NCBI RefSeq assembly: GCF_900114245.1
Contig: NZ_FOSK01000013.1
Coordinates: 95,195 to 159,194, forward strand
DNA length: 64,000 nt
DNA from: Pseudovibrio ascidiaceicola
Lineage (GTDB): Bacteria; Pseudomonadota; Alphaproteobacteria; Rhizobiales; Stappiaceae
Direction of reading: 5' to 3'
The position numbers and the translations under genes are program-made. The notes beneath the pieces were generated by a model. It was not told the origin of the DNA. It made no database searches and was given only the letters and a program-made list of their open reading frames with translations. This document shows, one piece after another, positions 9,149 through 17,876 of this stretch. The number at the start of each line of letters is the position of its first letter. Position 1 is the first letter of the stretch.

Positions 9149-9373
9149 CTAAGCTCTCACACGGGCAGCAAAGCGCCTACGCTTAAGCTTGCCCTTTTGG
9201 ATTTCACACTGTGCTCTGGCGTAATCGCGGTCCTTCTCAATCCGGTTGAGATCAGCGTTACGATATTTGATGAAATCCTCACCAAAGCGGCTTTCTGTGA
9301 CCTGTTCACCATCGCGAACAGTCTCATAAATTGTCTGAAGCTTCTCGACTTCAGCGCACCAGTCTTTGCCCAT
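9149..9373 (-). CDS. Head-tail connector, gpW-like
   Basis: A 74-residue protein from ATG 9373, preceded by AAAGG at a good distance. The small alpha/beta pattern (ending FIKYRNADLNRIEKDRDYAR) resembles lambda gpW, which stops DNA leaking from the filled head. In lambda gpW lies between terminase and portal; here it lies after the portal, separated from it by an inserted rightward gene. Confidence 0.62.
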   Translation of the reverse strand: MGKDWCAEVEKLQTIYETVRDGEQVTESRFGEDFIKYRNADLNRIEKDRDYARAQCEIQKGKLKRRRFAARVRA

Positions 9374-9444
9374 ACAAAGACCTTTCATGTTTTGATCTGA
9401 AGGAATCGTGTTACCTCTTTGCTCGGTTGCAAAGGAGCGTACTC

Positions 9445-10311
9445 ATGTCTGAAGTTACTGGAGTAGAAAGCAAAAGAAGTTTCTTGCTCAACTCATCAAC
9501 TGCTTTGATGGTTTTCGTAGGTGTTTTTATCGCAATTGTTCTTCTATGGGTTGCAAACGCTTACTTTGCTTTGACCGGCGAGTTACCCTTTGATCTCTTT
9601 AATGTTTCAATGACTGAACCAAACTTCGGGGCAACTGAGCAAGTTTCTGTTGCGCAGAGCGAGCGTGGCCCAGTGGGAGATAGTTTTGGTATCATCAACT
9701 CCCTCTTCTCCGGTATGGCATTCGTAGGTCTGGTCTACGCAATTTTGTTGCAACGGCAAGAACTGCATCTAGTAAAAGAAGAACGAGATGACACTCGCTC
9801 AATATTGCGACATCAACAGGCTAATCTTGACGAGCAAAATAAAGTTACGAAGAAGCAGGCTTTCGAGACTACGTTTTTCAATCTACTAAGTTTAGTTTCA
9901 ACTAGTCGCGCTGGGATTATGATGCCCGGTAAGTTTGAAGTCAGTGGAGAGCGGGCTCTAAGCAATTATGCTGCGAATGCAGAAAGAACTTATAGTAAGC
10001 AAGGTGCTAAAAGTGCTCTGGCTGATTACAGGAACTCTGATCCCTATAAAATTACTACCACTCACATAAACCTTTTTGTAAGCGCTGCACTGCTGTTGGA
10101 AGAGTACAATTTGGATGAGCAAGGTATTTACATCAACATACTCTGCGACTCCATCTCTCCGTCTGAGCAGATACTTTTAGCATTTGAAGCTTACTCACCG
10201 GGACGGGACATGATGGCCTCGATCATTGCAGACCATGGATTATTGAACGAAGCTAAAAGTGTAACTCTTGAAAGACTTTTGCGTGAATTTGAGGCTGTTA
10301 GGTTTCCTTAA
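9445..10311 (+). CDS. Two-helix membrane protein, putative AbiC-type abortive infection protein
   Basis: A 288-residue protein from ATG 9445, with AAAGGAG upstream. Membrane helices lie near residues 15-40 (ALMVFVGVFIAIVLLWVANA) and 85-105 (FSGMAFVGLVYAILL). A coiled coil (LQRQELHLVKEERDDTRSIL) and a helical domain starting AFETTFFNLLSLV follow. This order is that of the putAbiC family of putative phage abortive infection proteins; I recognise it by pattern only. It is opposite to both neighbours and its end overlaps the portal end by 14 bases. It is probably an accessory gene expressed from the prophage (moron). Confidence 0.75.
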   Translation: MSEVTGVESKRSFLLNSSTALMVFVGVFIAIVLLWVANAYFALTGELPFDLFNVSMTEPNFGATEQVSVAQSERGPVGDSFGIINSLFSGMAFVGLVYAILLQRQELHLVKEERDDTRSILRHQQANLDEQNKVTKKQAFETTFFNLLSLVSTSRAGIMMPGKFEVSGERALSNYAANAERTYSKQGAKSALADYRNSDPYKITTTHINLFVSAALLLEEYNLDEQGIYINILCDSISPSEQILLAFEAYSPGRDMMASIIADHGLLNEAKSVTLERLLREFEAVRFP

Positions 10312-11923
10312 CGACTTTACTCCTTTGTGAGTCACCACCTTGCACTTTTACAGAAGGATGGAGGCGCCCCTCTTTTTCAAACTCCTTCACTTCTTCGCTG
10401 ATCTCTCTTTGAACTTCGTCATAGTCAACACCATCAGCAGCACATTCGCGGCGAACAGAGGTCACACCGTTTTCAAGCCGCTTCTTGCGCGCGCTTTCCT
10501 TCTTGTCATCATCGGCGGTTGGCTGAGCCGGTCCTAAAACATCAACCTGGCTCACATGCTCCCGGTTGGCCCGAAATGCCGCATATCCGCCTTTGAATGG
10601 GATGCGTCCTTCTGCAATTTCTTCATCCAACCAGTTGGCGAACGTCACTTTTGTAAGCGGTGCTACCACGCGATCGCGCCGACGAGTTACAATCGGCCAG
10701 ATGGTCGCATACTCCATTCTGACTGAGCTGTAAGTTGCGCCGGTGTGATCCATGGTGACGGATGAAGCTGTTGCCCCGATCCGTCGCGCAACTTCTCTTA
10801 GAAGGTTCTGGAAGAAGGAAACATAGTGCGGGTTTGGCGTTTTGCTTGAGTGAAGCTCAAACTCTTCTCCCGGTGCTAGATGGTTGACCCTCACTCCATC
10901 TGAAAGGTTGATTGTTCCTTCCTGAAGGGCCTCAAGGCGTGACCGCCATAGGTTTGCAAGATCTTCGCCGATATCTTCGTTGTCACTTCCATCAAGCGCC
11001 TGAAATGCTTGAAAGATATCTTCAGAGGCATCGGGACTTTTGACTGTAGCCGCCATGATCGCCTGCGCGAGTGCGGTAGCAAGCGTCGCGTTTCCCAGCT
11101 GCTCCTGAAAGCTCATATTGTTCAGAACTGCGGTCATCAGAGGGACTCCGCGAGAGGCGTCAGGGTTCTCTGAACGATCCATTAGCTGCACTACTTGACA
11201 CAAACCGAGACCATCAAAGGCGTCCACATCGTGATCGACTAACCCGCCTATTTTGCCTTTGCGCTGGAACCTGTACTTCAGGTGTCGCCCGTTATCATCC
11301 TTGAAGATGCCATCTTCTAAGCCAATTAACTGGCTTGTTTCCCACTTCAGTTTATGGGGTGAAACGAGCGAAACCTTAGTGCCGGTCCTAATGCCATACT
11401 TCTTCCGCTCCGCAGGAGACATAAAGCTGAAAACGCCATATGCCTCACCTTTAGTTGCGTAGATCCGGCAAACACCATCATCCATTTCAGCAAGCTTCTT
11501 CTGGCCCGCTAGATCCACTTCAAGAGGGTTGTTTGCGTATGCGCGGAACTCCTTTTCAACGAGCTCTGCAAACTCTTTCTCTTCCTTCTTGTCATACCCG
11601 AGTTTTGAGAGGTCTGGCTTATAGTTGATCTTGAGCCCTTCCCCGATTGTATCAGTGATGACCTGATCAACTGCACCGGCGATCCATCCGCTGTTGTGCA
11701 TGAAGTCAGTCGCAAGGGCAGAAGCCCGCGCCGCCGCCGCTCTCACATCCTCGGACCCTGAGCGGATCGGGGCGGAGCGCTTTGCCAACACGCCAGATGG
11801 ATCGCCCCCAAGATAGCGCATTGTCGAGCGGGGGGTGCTCGTCAAGCGTGCGCTAGTCTTCGCGAGCTGCCGGGTATTGGCAGGCACGCGGACACGAGGT
11901 CGCGTCAAACCTTTGCCTGTCAT
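10298..11923 (-). CDS. Portal protein (lambda gpB family)
   Basis: A 541-residue protein with the lambda-type portal pattern: RAAAARASALATDFMHNSGW near residue 62, TIGEGLKINY, and NNMSFQEQLGNATLATALAQ in the middle. The length matches lambda gpB (533). It forms the dodecameric DNA gate of the head. The start overlaps the terminase stop by four bases. Confidence 0.93.
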   Translation of the reverse strand: MTGKGLTRPRVRVPANTRQLAKTSARLTSTPRSTMRYLGGDPSGVLAKRSAPIRSGSEDVRAAAARASALATDFMHNSGWIAGAVDQVITDTIGEGLKINYKPDLSKLGYDKKEEKEFAELVEKEFRAYANNPLEVDLAGQKKLAEMDDGVCRIYATKGEAYGVFSFMSPAERKKYGIRTGTKVSLVSPHKLKWETSQLIGLEDGIFKDDNGRHLKYRFQRKGKIGGLVDHDVDAFDGLGLCQVVQLMDRSENPDASRGVPLMTAVLNNMSFQEQLGNATLATALAQAIMAATVKSPDASEDIFQAFQALDGSDNEDIGEDLANLWRSRLEALQEGTINLSDGVRVNHLAPGEEFELHSSKTPNPHYVSFFQNLLREVARRIGATASSVTMDHTGATYSSVRMEYATIWPIVTRRRDRVVAPLTKVTFANWLDEEIAEGRIPFKGGYAAFRANREHVSQVDVLGPAQPTADDDKKESARKKRLENGVTSVRRECAADGVDYDEVQREISEEVKEFEKEGRLHPSVKVQGGDSQRSKVVKET

Positions 11924-14013
11924 TGAAATCTTCTCCGAAACTTGTTCTTCGAGCGGGGCGCCTTAGGTGCTGGTCGAGTAGTCCCACGACTGGCCTTGAT
12001 TGGCGCTTCGGGTCTACTCGTCTGTTTGGGTTCCTTAGGCTCGTTCGGCAACGCCGGTTTAGGTAGGCTCTGTTTACCGCCCGGTTTACTGATCAAACGA
12101 TCAGGTAGTGATAGACGCGCGGCAGCTGCATAAACCTTGCAGTCCCACGCTTCGTTGCGGATACCGTCTTCCTTAGGCTCCCAGCACCTAACAGACTTAC
12201 CTGCATGCTCTTTGATAATCGCTTGCTCAGCAGTCATTTGAGCGAAGTAGTCGGCAGGTAAATCATCACAAGGGAAATGCGTTGCGTTCGGTGTTGGCCC
12301 ACCGTCTTCAGGCAACAGAACCCCGAGCTGCAAGGCGATCAAATCCTTTGCGGTATCAACACCCACAATGTAGACATGCTCACCGGAATTCTTGGTTCGT
12401 GACGGTGTTTTAGGCCAGATCTGACGGTGCCCCGCATTGTTCCCTTTACCCTTGATTGCGTAGATACGGCGATGTTTCCGTTTCGCACAAAATGATTGCA
12501 CGATGGCTGCCCTGTGGCCTTGAGAGTCAATGCAAGTCGCCTTGACTGAGAGCCGCTTCCCATCCTCGCGGTGGTAGACTCTACGTAACTCTCTGTCGAA
12601 CTCATCCCAGACCCGCTTGCCTGCTGTATCGCCATCCAGAACTATATGCCGGATGACCCAGTTTTCATCGTCAAGGCCATAACCAACCACAGTCATTTCA
12701 ATGCGGTCGTCTTGCGTGTCTGCCCCTACAACAAGCAGGCGCACACCTTCTGGTATCGCTTCATGGGTGTAGTTCTCCACCCGCTCAGCCAGACCTTCAG
12801 CGCTCAATGCCAGCTTGATACCTTTCACGACCTCTGCAAGGGCGGTGTTGGTCCATTTGCGCAGCATTAAAGGTTTTTTGTAGGAGTTGAGGAACTCCTT
12901 CACGACATCAAAAAGGGAATGCCTCGTTGAATAGAGCTTGGATACATGGAAGCCTGCATGCCCTTCATAGTGCGAAACTTTTTTGCATTCGGGACAGTGT
13001 GAGCGGCCTTGCTCATCCCAGTGTCCTGCGCCACTCCAATCGAGTGGCTTATGTGTCTTTCCGCAGCACGTGAAAGGCTTTGTCTGCCTCCACCCAAAAT
13101 CCGGTTCATCAGCAATGCTCAGCAGCGCTAACTTACGCTCCTTCTCACTCCATCCAGCACCACACTTTGAGCAAAAGTACTCGGCGGTATTTGAAAGATG
13201 GTTGCCGTTGTCGTCTTTGTCCCACTGAACTGTTTCGCGGGACCAATAAAGAACTTGCTCTTCATCGCAATGAGGGCAACGAACAAAGCACTTCCGCTGA
13301 TCGCTGGCCATGTACTCATGATAGATTTTCGATGTTTCTTCGTCTGAAGGTGAGCACACTCGGACATTCAGGCGACGCTTGTTAAAGGTTGATGATCGCT
13401 CCTCACCCAATGCCAAAGGGTCACCCATTCCGCCTGCGTCGGCGGGGTAAAGGTCAACCTCATCAGCGAGGGTAATGCGCTTAGGGCGTGATGCCAGATC
13501 GTTTGGCGAATTAGCGCCCACAAAATCCAACGCTCCGCCTGGGTACTCTTTGTGATCAAGTGTTGTGCCAGAGTCTCTCGACTTGGCGTCTGGTATCAAC
13601 TCTCTCAGGACTGGTGTTGTATCGACGGTTTTCTGAAAGCGTTCCTTCGAAAAGGAAACAGCAAGCTTTTGCGTAGGCTGCACAAACAATATGGGCGATG
13701 GGTCTTGGTGTATGTGGTAACCCGCAACGTTCTGGAGGAACTCAGTCTTCATCAGCTGAGTGCACGCCATAGCGGTGAGAACCTGCGTATCCTTCTCTGT
13801 AACTGCCATCATGGGACCAATCGAAACGGGAACACGCCTTGTCTTCCAGCGCCCCGGATTGGCTGTGTTCTCGCGCGCTACATAGCGGTACTCATCTGCC
13901 CACTCTACGAGGTTAAGTCGTGGTGGTGGCTTGAGATCGCGCTGCCTACATTCTGCAAACACATCATCAATTCGCTCACCAGCTATCGTCCGCCAATGCT
14001 TCAAGGATTTCAC
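11920..14013 (-). CDS. Terminase large subunit (GpA family)
   Basis: A 697-residue GpA-type packaging ATPase/nuclease. The N-terminal motor contains ACTQLMKTEFLQNVAGYH (adenine/phosphate-binding region) and RITLADEVDLYP (Walker B-like). Several CxxC pairs (CPHCDEEQ, CSKCGAGW, CPECKK) indicate zinc-binding sites as in related GpA proteins. The C-terminal nuclease part includes VGADTQDDRIEM. A proline- and lysine-rich tail follows. It overlaps the small subunit gene by 38 bases. Confidence 0.93.
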   Translation of the reverse strand: MKSLKHWRTIAGERIDDVFAECRQRDLKPPPRLNLVEWADEYRYVARENTANPGRWKTRRVPVSIGPMMAVTEKDTQVLTAMACTQLMKTEFLQNVAGYHIHQDPSPILFVQPTQKLAVSFSKERFQKTVDTTPVLRELIPDAKSRDSGTTLDHKEYPGGALDFVGANSPNDLASRPKRITLADEVDLYPADAGGMGDPLALGEERSSTFNKRRLNVRVCSPSDEETSKIYHEYMASDQRKCFVRCPHCDEEQVLYWSRETVQWDKDDNGNHLSNTAEYFCSKCGAGWSEKERKLALLSIADEPDFGWRQTKPFTCCGKTHKPLDWSGAGHWDEQGRSHCPECKKVSHYEGHAGFHVSKLYSTRHSLFDVVKEFLNSYKKPLMLRKWTNTALAEVVKGIKLALSAEGLAERVENYTHEAIPEGVRLLVVGADTQDDRIEMTVVGYGLDDENWVIRHIVLDGDTAGKRVWDEFDRELRRVYHREDGKRLSVKATCIDSQGHRAAIVQSFCAKRKHRRIYAIKGKGNNAGHRQIWPKTPSRTKNSGEHVYIVGVDTAKDLIALQLGVLLPEDGGPTPNATHFPCDDLPADYFAQMTAEQAIIKEHAGKSVRCWEPKEDGIRNEAWDCKVYAAAARLSLPDRLISKPGGKQSLPKPALPNEPKEPKQTSRPEAPIKASRGTTRPAPKAPRSKNKFRRRFQ

Positions 14014-14443
14014 TCACTTTTGAAGAGAGGATCTCCTCAATGTCTGGAGCCTCAAGAAGTTCAAGATCAGCTGAGATTTCACCCGGCATTGCCACAAAGT
14101 TTGCTCGGATCTCAGCGTATTCCTTTGTCAATTTCTCCTTGACGATATCTATCGGGATTGCTGTTTTGCGCAGCAGCTCAAGTTCAATTTCGGCTGTCTC
14201 CGCTTTGGCGTTGTCCCTGCGGATTGCTGCTCGCTCTCGTTCAGGTATCTTGTCTTCGGAAAGAGAGGAGCGGATGAACGTCTCTCGCCACGCGAACACC
14301 TCAGCTGTGTTGAAGAGTTTAGGCTTCCCCTTGCCTTCATCAGAGTGAACCGGGCATCCCTTCACCATCCAATTTCGGAGCGTTTGACGCGTGATCCCAT
14401 AGAGATCTGCAAGCTCTAACTGGTTTACAATTTTGCCCGACAT
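13976..14443 (-). CDS. Terminase small subunit (Nu1-like)
   Basis: A 155-residue protein from ATG 14443. Its N-terminal winged helix (QLELADLYGITRQTLRNWMV) fits lambda Nu1, which binds the cos site. A long charged helix follows (residues 75-125). A longer frame to 14488 exists, but the inner start gives the usual Nu1 N-terminus. It should recognise packaging sites and recruit the large subunit. Confidence 0.85.
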   Translation of the reverse strand: MSGKIVNQLELADLYGITRQTLRNWMVKGCPVHSDEGKGKPKLFNTAEVFAWRETFIRSSLSEDKIPERERAAIRRDNAKAETAEIELELLRKTAIPIDIVKEKLTKEYAEIRANFVAMPGEISADLELLEAPDIEEILSSKVSEILEALADDSW

Positions 14444-14732
14444 GCAGCTGTGAACCTCAAAACGTGACGATTTTACATGTTCGCGCACGTTTTAAAGTTG
14501 CGGAACATTGATTCTATTGGATTTTTTGGGATCGATCGTAAGGAAAACGTGACAAGTAAAACGGCGGTTTTTGAAATTAAAACGCGCCATAATGCGGGCT
14601 TCGCAGCCGCAGCAAACTGAAAAAATCGAAATACGGTCCCTAGACCGGGGGGGGGGGGTATGCATCGCGCATGCCTTTTGCCGCGCCTCGTGCCCCTAGC
14701 CTGCCCCTGCGAATCCAACTATTGGAAGTCGT
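14444..14732. other. Non-coding gap upstream of the small terminase gene
   Basis: About 290 bases between the leftward terminase gene and a rightward accessory gene. It contains a 12-base G run (14647-14658) and no gene I can support. In lambda-type phages the cos site lies just upstream of Nu1, so a cos-like site may be here; I could not identify one. Confidence 0.5.
14647..14658. repeat. Homopolymer of 12 G
   Basis: A run of 12 G on the plus strand, about 75 bases upstream of the rightward gene starting at 14733. Long G runs are prone to slippage and are used in phase variation; they are also frequent sequencing-error sites. Confidence 0.9.
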
Positions 14733-15587
14733 ATGAACAGTCGGACATTCTTTCTTCTCAGCCTTTGCCTATTTTGCGCAGTCCTCATCGTCATCCCATT
14801 TTGGGCACAGTATTTTAAGGTGACCGGTGTTGATGGACGAGTGATCGAGTGGCTGCAAGTCTTGGCAGGCTTCTCTGCTTTGGCAATAGGTGCTGTCACA
14901 CTCTACTTTGTGACCATCCAGCTCACTAAGGCTGATGACCAGCTGACAAAAGCAAACGAACAGCTTGTGAAGGCAGATTTGCAGATCTCTCTAGCACACA
15001 AGCAGCTCGAACTTGCTGATGCTCAACTTGCACTCGCCCGCAAAGACAGTGCCATACTAACTCTTCAGCTCAGAGCTGCGGCATTTGCCGCTGTGGAAAC
15101 AGAAATAGCACTCATGGAGAAAGTCTTTCAGTTGCTCAATGATGCACGAATTGAGGGAATTGCGAGTGCCTTCCAAAAAATGAATGAAGAAAACGCACAC
15201 CCGAGCGTTGTCGACATTTGGGATCAACGCATTCGAAAGAATAGTAGAGGCCTCACCCCAGAGTTTGCTGCTCTACATGAGCAAATCACAAACAATGTCG
15301 AGCCCGCCATCGCTCACCTCTCCGATATCTTATATGCCGATAGAGAAGAGTTTGTTCATCAGTTCCATATGCTGTCTATCTATATTCGGTCCATATCTAA
15401 AGGCCCGCTTGATAGCCATGATCACGAGCTAGAAGATAGGGTACAAACGACGGCAGCCAATTATTACAACGTTATTGTATGCATTGGAGAGGCCTACAAG
15501 AGTCATTTGGAAGACGCGAAGAGAGCAATCGAGCTGCCAATTCCTACATCTGAGCGTCCCCCATCTATAATGCCAAGATACGAGTAA
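14733..15587 (+). CDS. Two-helix membrane protein with heptad-type repeats, unknown function
   Basis: A 284-residue protein. Membrane helices are near residues 5-24 (TFFLLSLCLFCAVLIVIPFW) and 41-60 (LQVLAGFSALAIGAVTLYFV). Directly after helix 2 a repeated QL(T/V)KA(D/N) pattern (residues 63-95) predicts a coiled coil, followed by a helical domain. TTGGAAG precedes the ATG. The gene is opposite to its neighbours, overlaps the end of the minor tail Z-like gene by 23 bases, and shares its plan with four other accessory genes here. No family is recognised. Confidence 0.75.
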   Translation: MNSRTFFLLSLCLFCAVLIVIPFWAQYFKVTGVDGRVIEWLQVLAGFSALAIGAVTLYFVTIQLTKADDQLTKANEQLVKADLQISLAHKQLELADAQLALARKDSAILTLQLRAAAFAAVETEIALMEKVFQLLNDARIEGIASAFQKMNEENAHPSVVDIWDQRIRKNSRGLTPEFAALHEQITNNVEPAIAHLSDILYADREEFVHQFHMLSIYIRSISKGPLDSHDHELEDRVQTTAANYYNVIVCIGEAYKSHLEDAKRAIELPIPTSERPPSIMPRYE

Positions 15588-16182
15588 TCTCCGCTTCCAT
15601 TGCCGGGGCAAAGGAGCGGGTTGCGTTGTCGTACTGGGCTTTTGATGGGCCTATTACCATTTCATCCGGAATGCGGACGCTACTCTTGAGGCTATGGAAG
15701 CCCCTGTACCAACGCTTACCAACGTTGAGGTTAGCCCGGAAGACTGCCCCGCCCAGGTTCAAAGTTTTACGACCCGGGAAGCGCCCGCCCTTCATGAATG
15801 CCTTTTCCAGATAGAGCCGCTGGCCTCTTGGGCGTGCTACAACACCGCCCCGCTTCAACTCTCTTGGCTTGAAGTGCTTCAGGCTGATGAAACCGCCCTT
15901 GGCTGTCAGCACATAAGACAGGCTGGCAGCGTTGCCCTTATAGCTCGCGCTCGCCCTCTTGGGCTTCCCCAGAGCCTTCCTGATTGTACGGGATGGCAAG
16001 CCGGTCTGCTTTGGAAGCGTCTTCAGTACGCCCCTACGCAGCTTGGTGCCCGTTTTGTTGATGACCTTTCTATAGGCGCGCTCTGCTGTCTTCCTGTTCC
16101 CTATACGTTCAACAGCCTTCTCGAACCTTATAAAGTTGTCGTCTAATTTGAGCGTAAATGGTGCCAATTGGATGCTCCGCAT
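15565..16182 (-). CDS. Minor tail protein Z-like
   Basis: A 205-residue basic protein. The middle (RGVLKTLPKQTGLPSRTIRK) and the arginine/glycine-rich part after residue 100 (RELKRGGVVARPRGQRLYLE) resemble the prophage minor tail protein Z family. In lambda, Z lies after the head genes; here it lies upstream of the terminase, about 9.5 kb from the neck genes, so the module is displaced. Confidence 0.6.
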   Translation of the reverse strand: MRSIQLAPFTLKLDDNFIRFEKAVERIGNRKTAERAYRKVINKTGTKLRRGVLKTLPKQTGLPSRTIRKALGKPKRASASYKGNAASLSYVLTAKGGFISLKHFKPRELKRGGVVARPRGQRLYLEKAFMKGGRFPGRKTLNLGGAVFRANLNVGKRWYRGFHSLKSSVRIPDEMVIGPSKAQYDNATRSFAPAMEAEITRILAL

Positions 16183-16264
16183 CTAAATTATTAGTTCTCA
16201 GCCATACACCGAAGGAAAACATGTATATTTATGTAGAATTATTGATTCACTCACGGAGTTCTAA

Positions 16265-17596
16265 ATGACCGCTGAGATCGCAATACTAAATAAATCATGC
16301 GTTGCTTTAGCTGCAGACAGCACCGTCTCCTTTGGCCCGTATAAGACATTCAATTCTGCTGAAAAGCTATTTGAGTTTAGTGAAAAACAACCTCTAGCTG
16401 TTATGATTTACAATGCAGCTAGTTTTCTTGATTGCCCTATCGAGCTCTTGATCAAAGATTACCGTTCCAAAAACGATCAGTTGTTCAATTCAGTTGAAGA
16501 GGCAGCAGAAGACTTTCTTTCTCACCTTACCGAATATGGCCAAACCGTCTCAGATGCAGTTCGAACAAGCAATTTGATTAACCTTTGCCGTGATGTGCTC
16601 AACGTTATCGAAGCTAAACTACAAAAAAGAATATCTGCTATATCGATGAAAAGGGAAATGGACAGCTTCACAACCGATGAGTTTCAAGATGTGGTCAGGG
16701 AAATCCTCGCAACAATTGGAGCCGGGTTGGGTTTCAACGCTGCTAACTTTAATTACGCGCCGACTGACCAAGACGTTTTTGATAAGGAGAGAGAAGAGGC
16801 CGACAAAATAATACACGATTATATAGAGAGTTACACAAAGCACTATAGCAATGTGAGAATTCAGGGCGAATTGATTAAAGAGATAGTTGATCTACTTTTC
16901 TTCTACGCCACGACGAAAGTTCCTTCCGCATTTACTGGAATAGTTGTGGCTGGGTACGGAGAGAACGACATGTTTCCTTCGCTTTGTAGTTACGCGGTTT
17001 CTGGCATGTTAGGGGGTAATCTAGTTTTCCAAAATCAAGACAATTGCAAAATCGACAGGGACAACTTCCCCTCCGCTATTATCCCCTTTGCACAAAAAGA
17101 AATGGTATCTAGGTTCCTAACTGGCGTTGATGATGAATTTATTGATCAAACAAACACTTACCTGAATGAAATATTGGGTGAGTTAAATAGAGAGATTATT
17201 GACTTTCTTGAATACGAAACCTCCGATGATAAAGACCGACTTAATAGTTTTCTGTCAGCTGTATCAGAGAGAATATTGGACGATCTAAACAACAAGTGCT
17301 TCTTGCAACTTCGCAGCAACTTTCTGCAAGAGGTACAACATATGGTCAGTGCTATGCCAAAAGCAGAAATAGTAGAGATGGCACGATCACTAGTTGAACT
17401 GACCTCATTTAAAAGAAAAATATCTTCACAAATTGAGACAGTCGGTGGTCCTATTGATGTTGCCATTATCTCAAAGAACGAAGGTTTTGTCTGGGTAAAT
17501 AGAAAACACTATTTCCCTGCTGAGCTCAATGCACGATACTTTAATAGGATTCGCAGAGGCGCGACTCAACATCGGGAGAGGGACGATGCTGTCTAA
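16265..17596 (+). CDS. Predicted Ntn hydrolase with HslV/proteasome-beta-like active site, long C-terminal region
   Basis: A 443-residue soluble protein beginning MTAEIAILNKSCVALAAD. Removal of Met would expose Thr1. Counting from it, Asp17 falls in the 'ALAADS' segment and Lys33 in 'NSAEKLF', exactly the Thr1/Asp17/Lys33 set of HslV and proteasome beta subunits. LAVMIYNAASFLDCP follows where the beta-subunit fold has its next strand. HslV has about 175 residues; here more than 250 extra residues are present, mostly helical and charged. GGAG lies before the start. The stop overlaps the next gene by 11 bases. The base composition is richer in A+T than the phage genes around it. Protease, amidase or a binding role all remain possible. 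Confidence 0.7.
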   Translation: MTAEIAILNKSCVALAADSTVSFGPYKTFNSAEKLFEFSEKQPLAVMIYNAASFLDCPIELLIKDYRSKNDQLFNSVEEAAEDFLSHLTEYGQTVSDAVRTSNLINLCRDVLNVIEAKLQKRISAISMKREMDSFTTDEFQDVVREILATIGAGLGFNAANFNYAPTDQDVFDKEREEADKIIHDYIESYTKHYSNVRIQGELIKEIVDLLFFYATTKVPSAFTGIVVAGYGENDMFPSLCSYAVSGMLGGNLVFQNQDNCKIDRDNFPSAIIPFAQKEMVSRFLTGVDDEFIDQTNTYLNEILGELNREIIDFLEYETSDDKDRLNSFLSAVSERILDDLNNKCFLQLRSNFLQEVQHMVSAMPKAEIVEMARSLVELTSFKRKISSQIETVGGPIDVAIISKNEGFVWVNRKHYFPAELNARYFNRIRRGATQHRERDDAV

Positions 17597-17798
17597 AAAT
17601 TCACTTTTTTCAGATGATAGTGTATCAAACCATGGCTTTGATGAGTACCTAATCCGAGCAAGAACCACTTCCCGTTTAGATGCCTCAATCGAAGAGGCAA
17701 AAGAGAATTTACGGAACACTTTGATCCGTGCAGTCGATCAAAATGCTGGTGGTCAGGGTAAAGTAATCAAGGTTCGTTCAGCTGGGCCAAGTAAGTGA
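17586..17798 (+). CDS. Small partner protein of the Ntn-hydrolase cassette
   Basis: A 70-residue protein starting MLSKNSLFSDD. It overlaps the preceding gene by 11 bases and has its own strong ribosome-binding site (GGGAGAGG) inside that gene, so it is translated in step with it. No membrane segment; the middle is helical (RLDASIEEAKENLRNTLIRA). A rho-independent terminator follows eight bases after the stop, closing a two-gene unit. It may be a regulator, inhibitor or substrate of the hydrolase; this is a guess from position. Confidence 0.68.
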   Translation: MLSKNSLFSDDSVSNHGFDEYLIRARTTSRLDASIEEAKENLRNTLIRAVDQNAGGQGKVIKVRSAGPSK

Positions 17799-17805
17799 CA
17801 AGAAG

Positions 17806-17834
17806 CAGTCAACGAGCCAGTTGACTGCTTTTTA
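17806..17834 (+). terminator. Rho-independent terminator of the two-gene cassette
   Basis: Perfect nine-base stem (GCAGTCAAC / GTTGACTGC) with a six-base loop and five T. Confidence 0.9.
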
Positions 17835-17876
17835 CATAAACTAAATATCCCCGTTTTTCTGTGATTTTTTAGCAAA

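Noticed and set aside
14473..14718. Leftward 81-residue frame through the G run
   Set aside because: It reads the poly-G tract and basic filler; no family or start signal.
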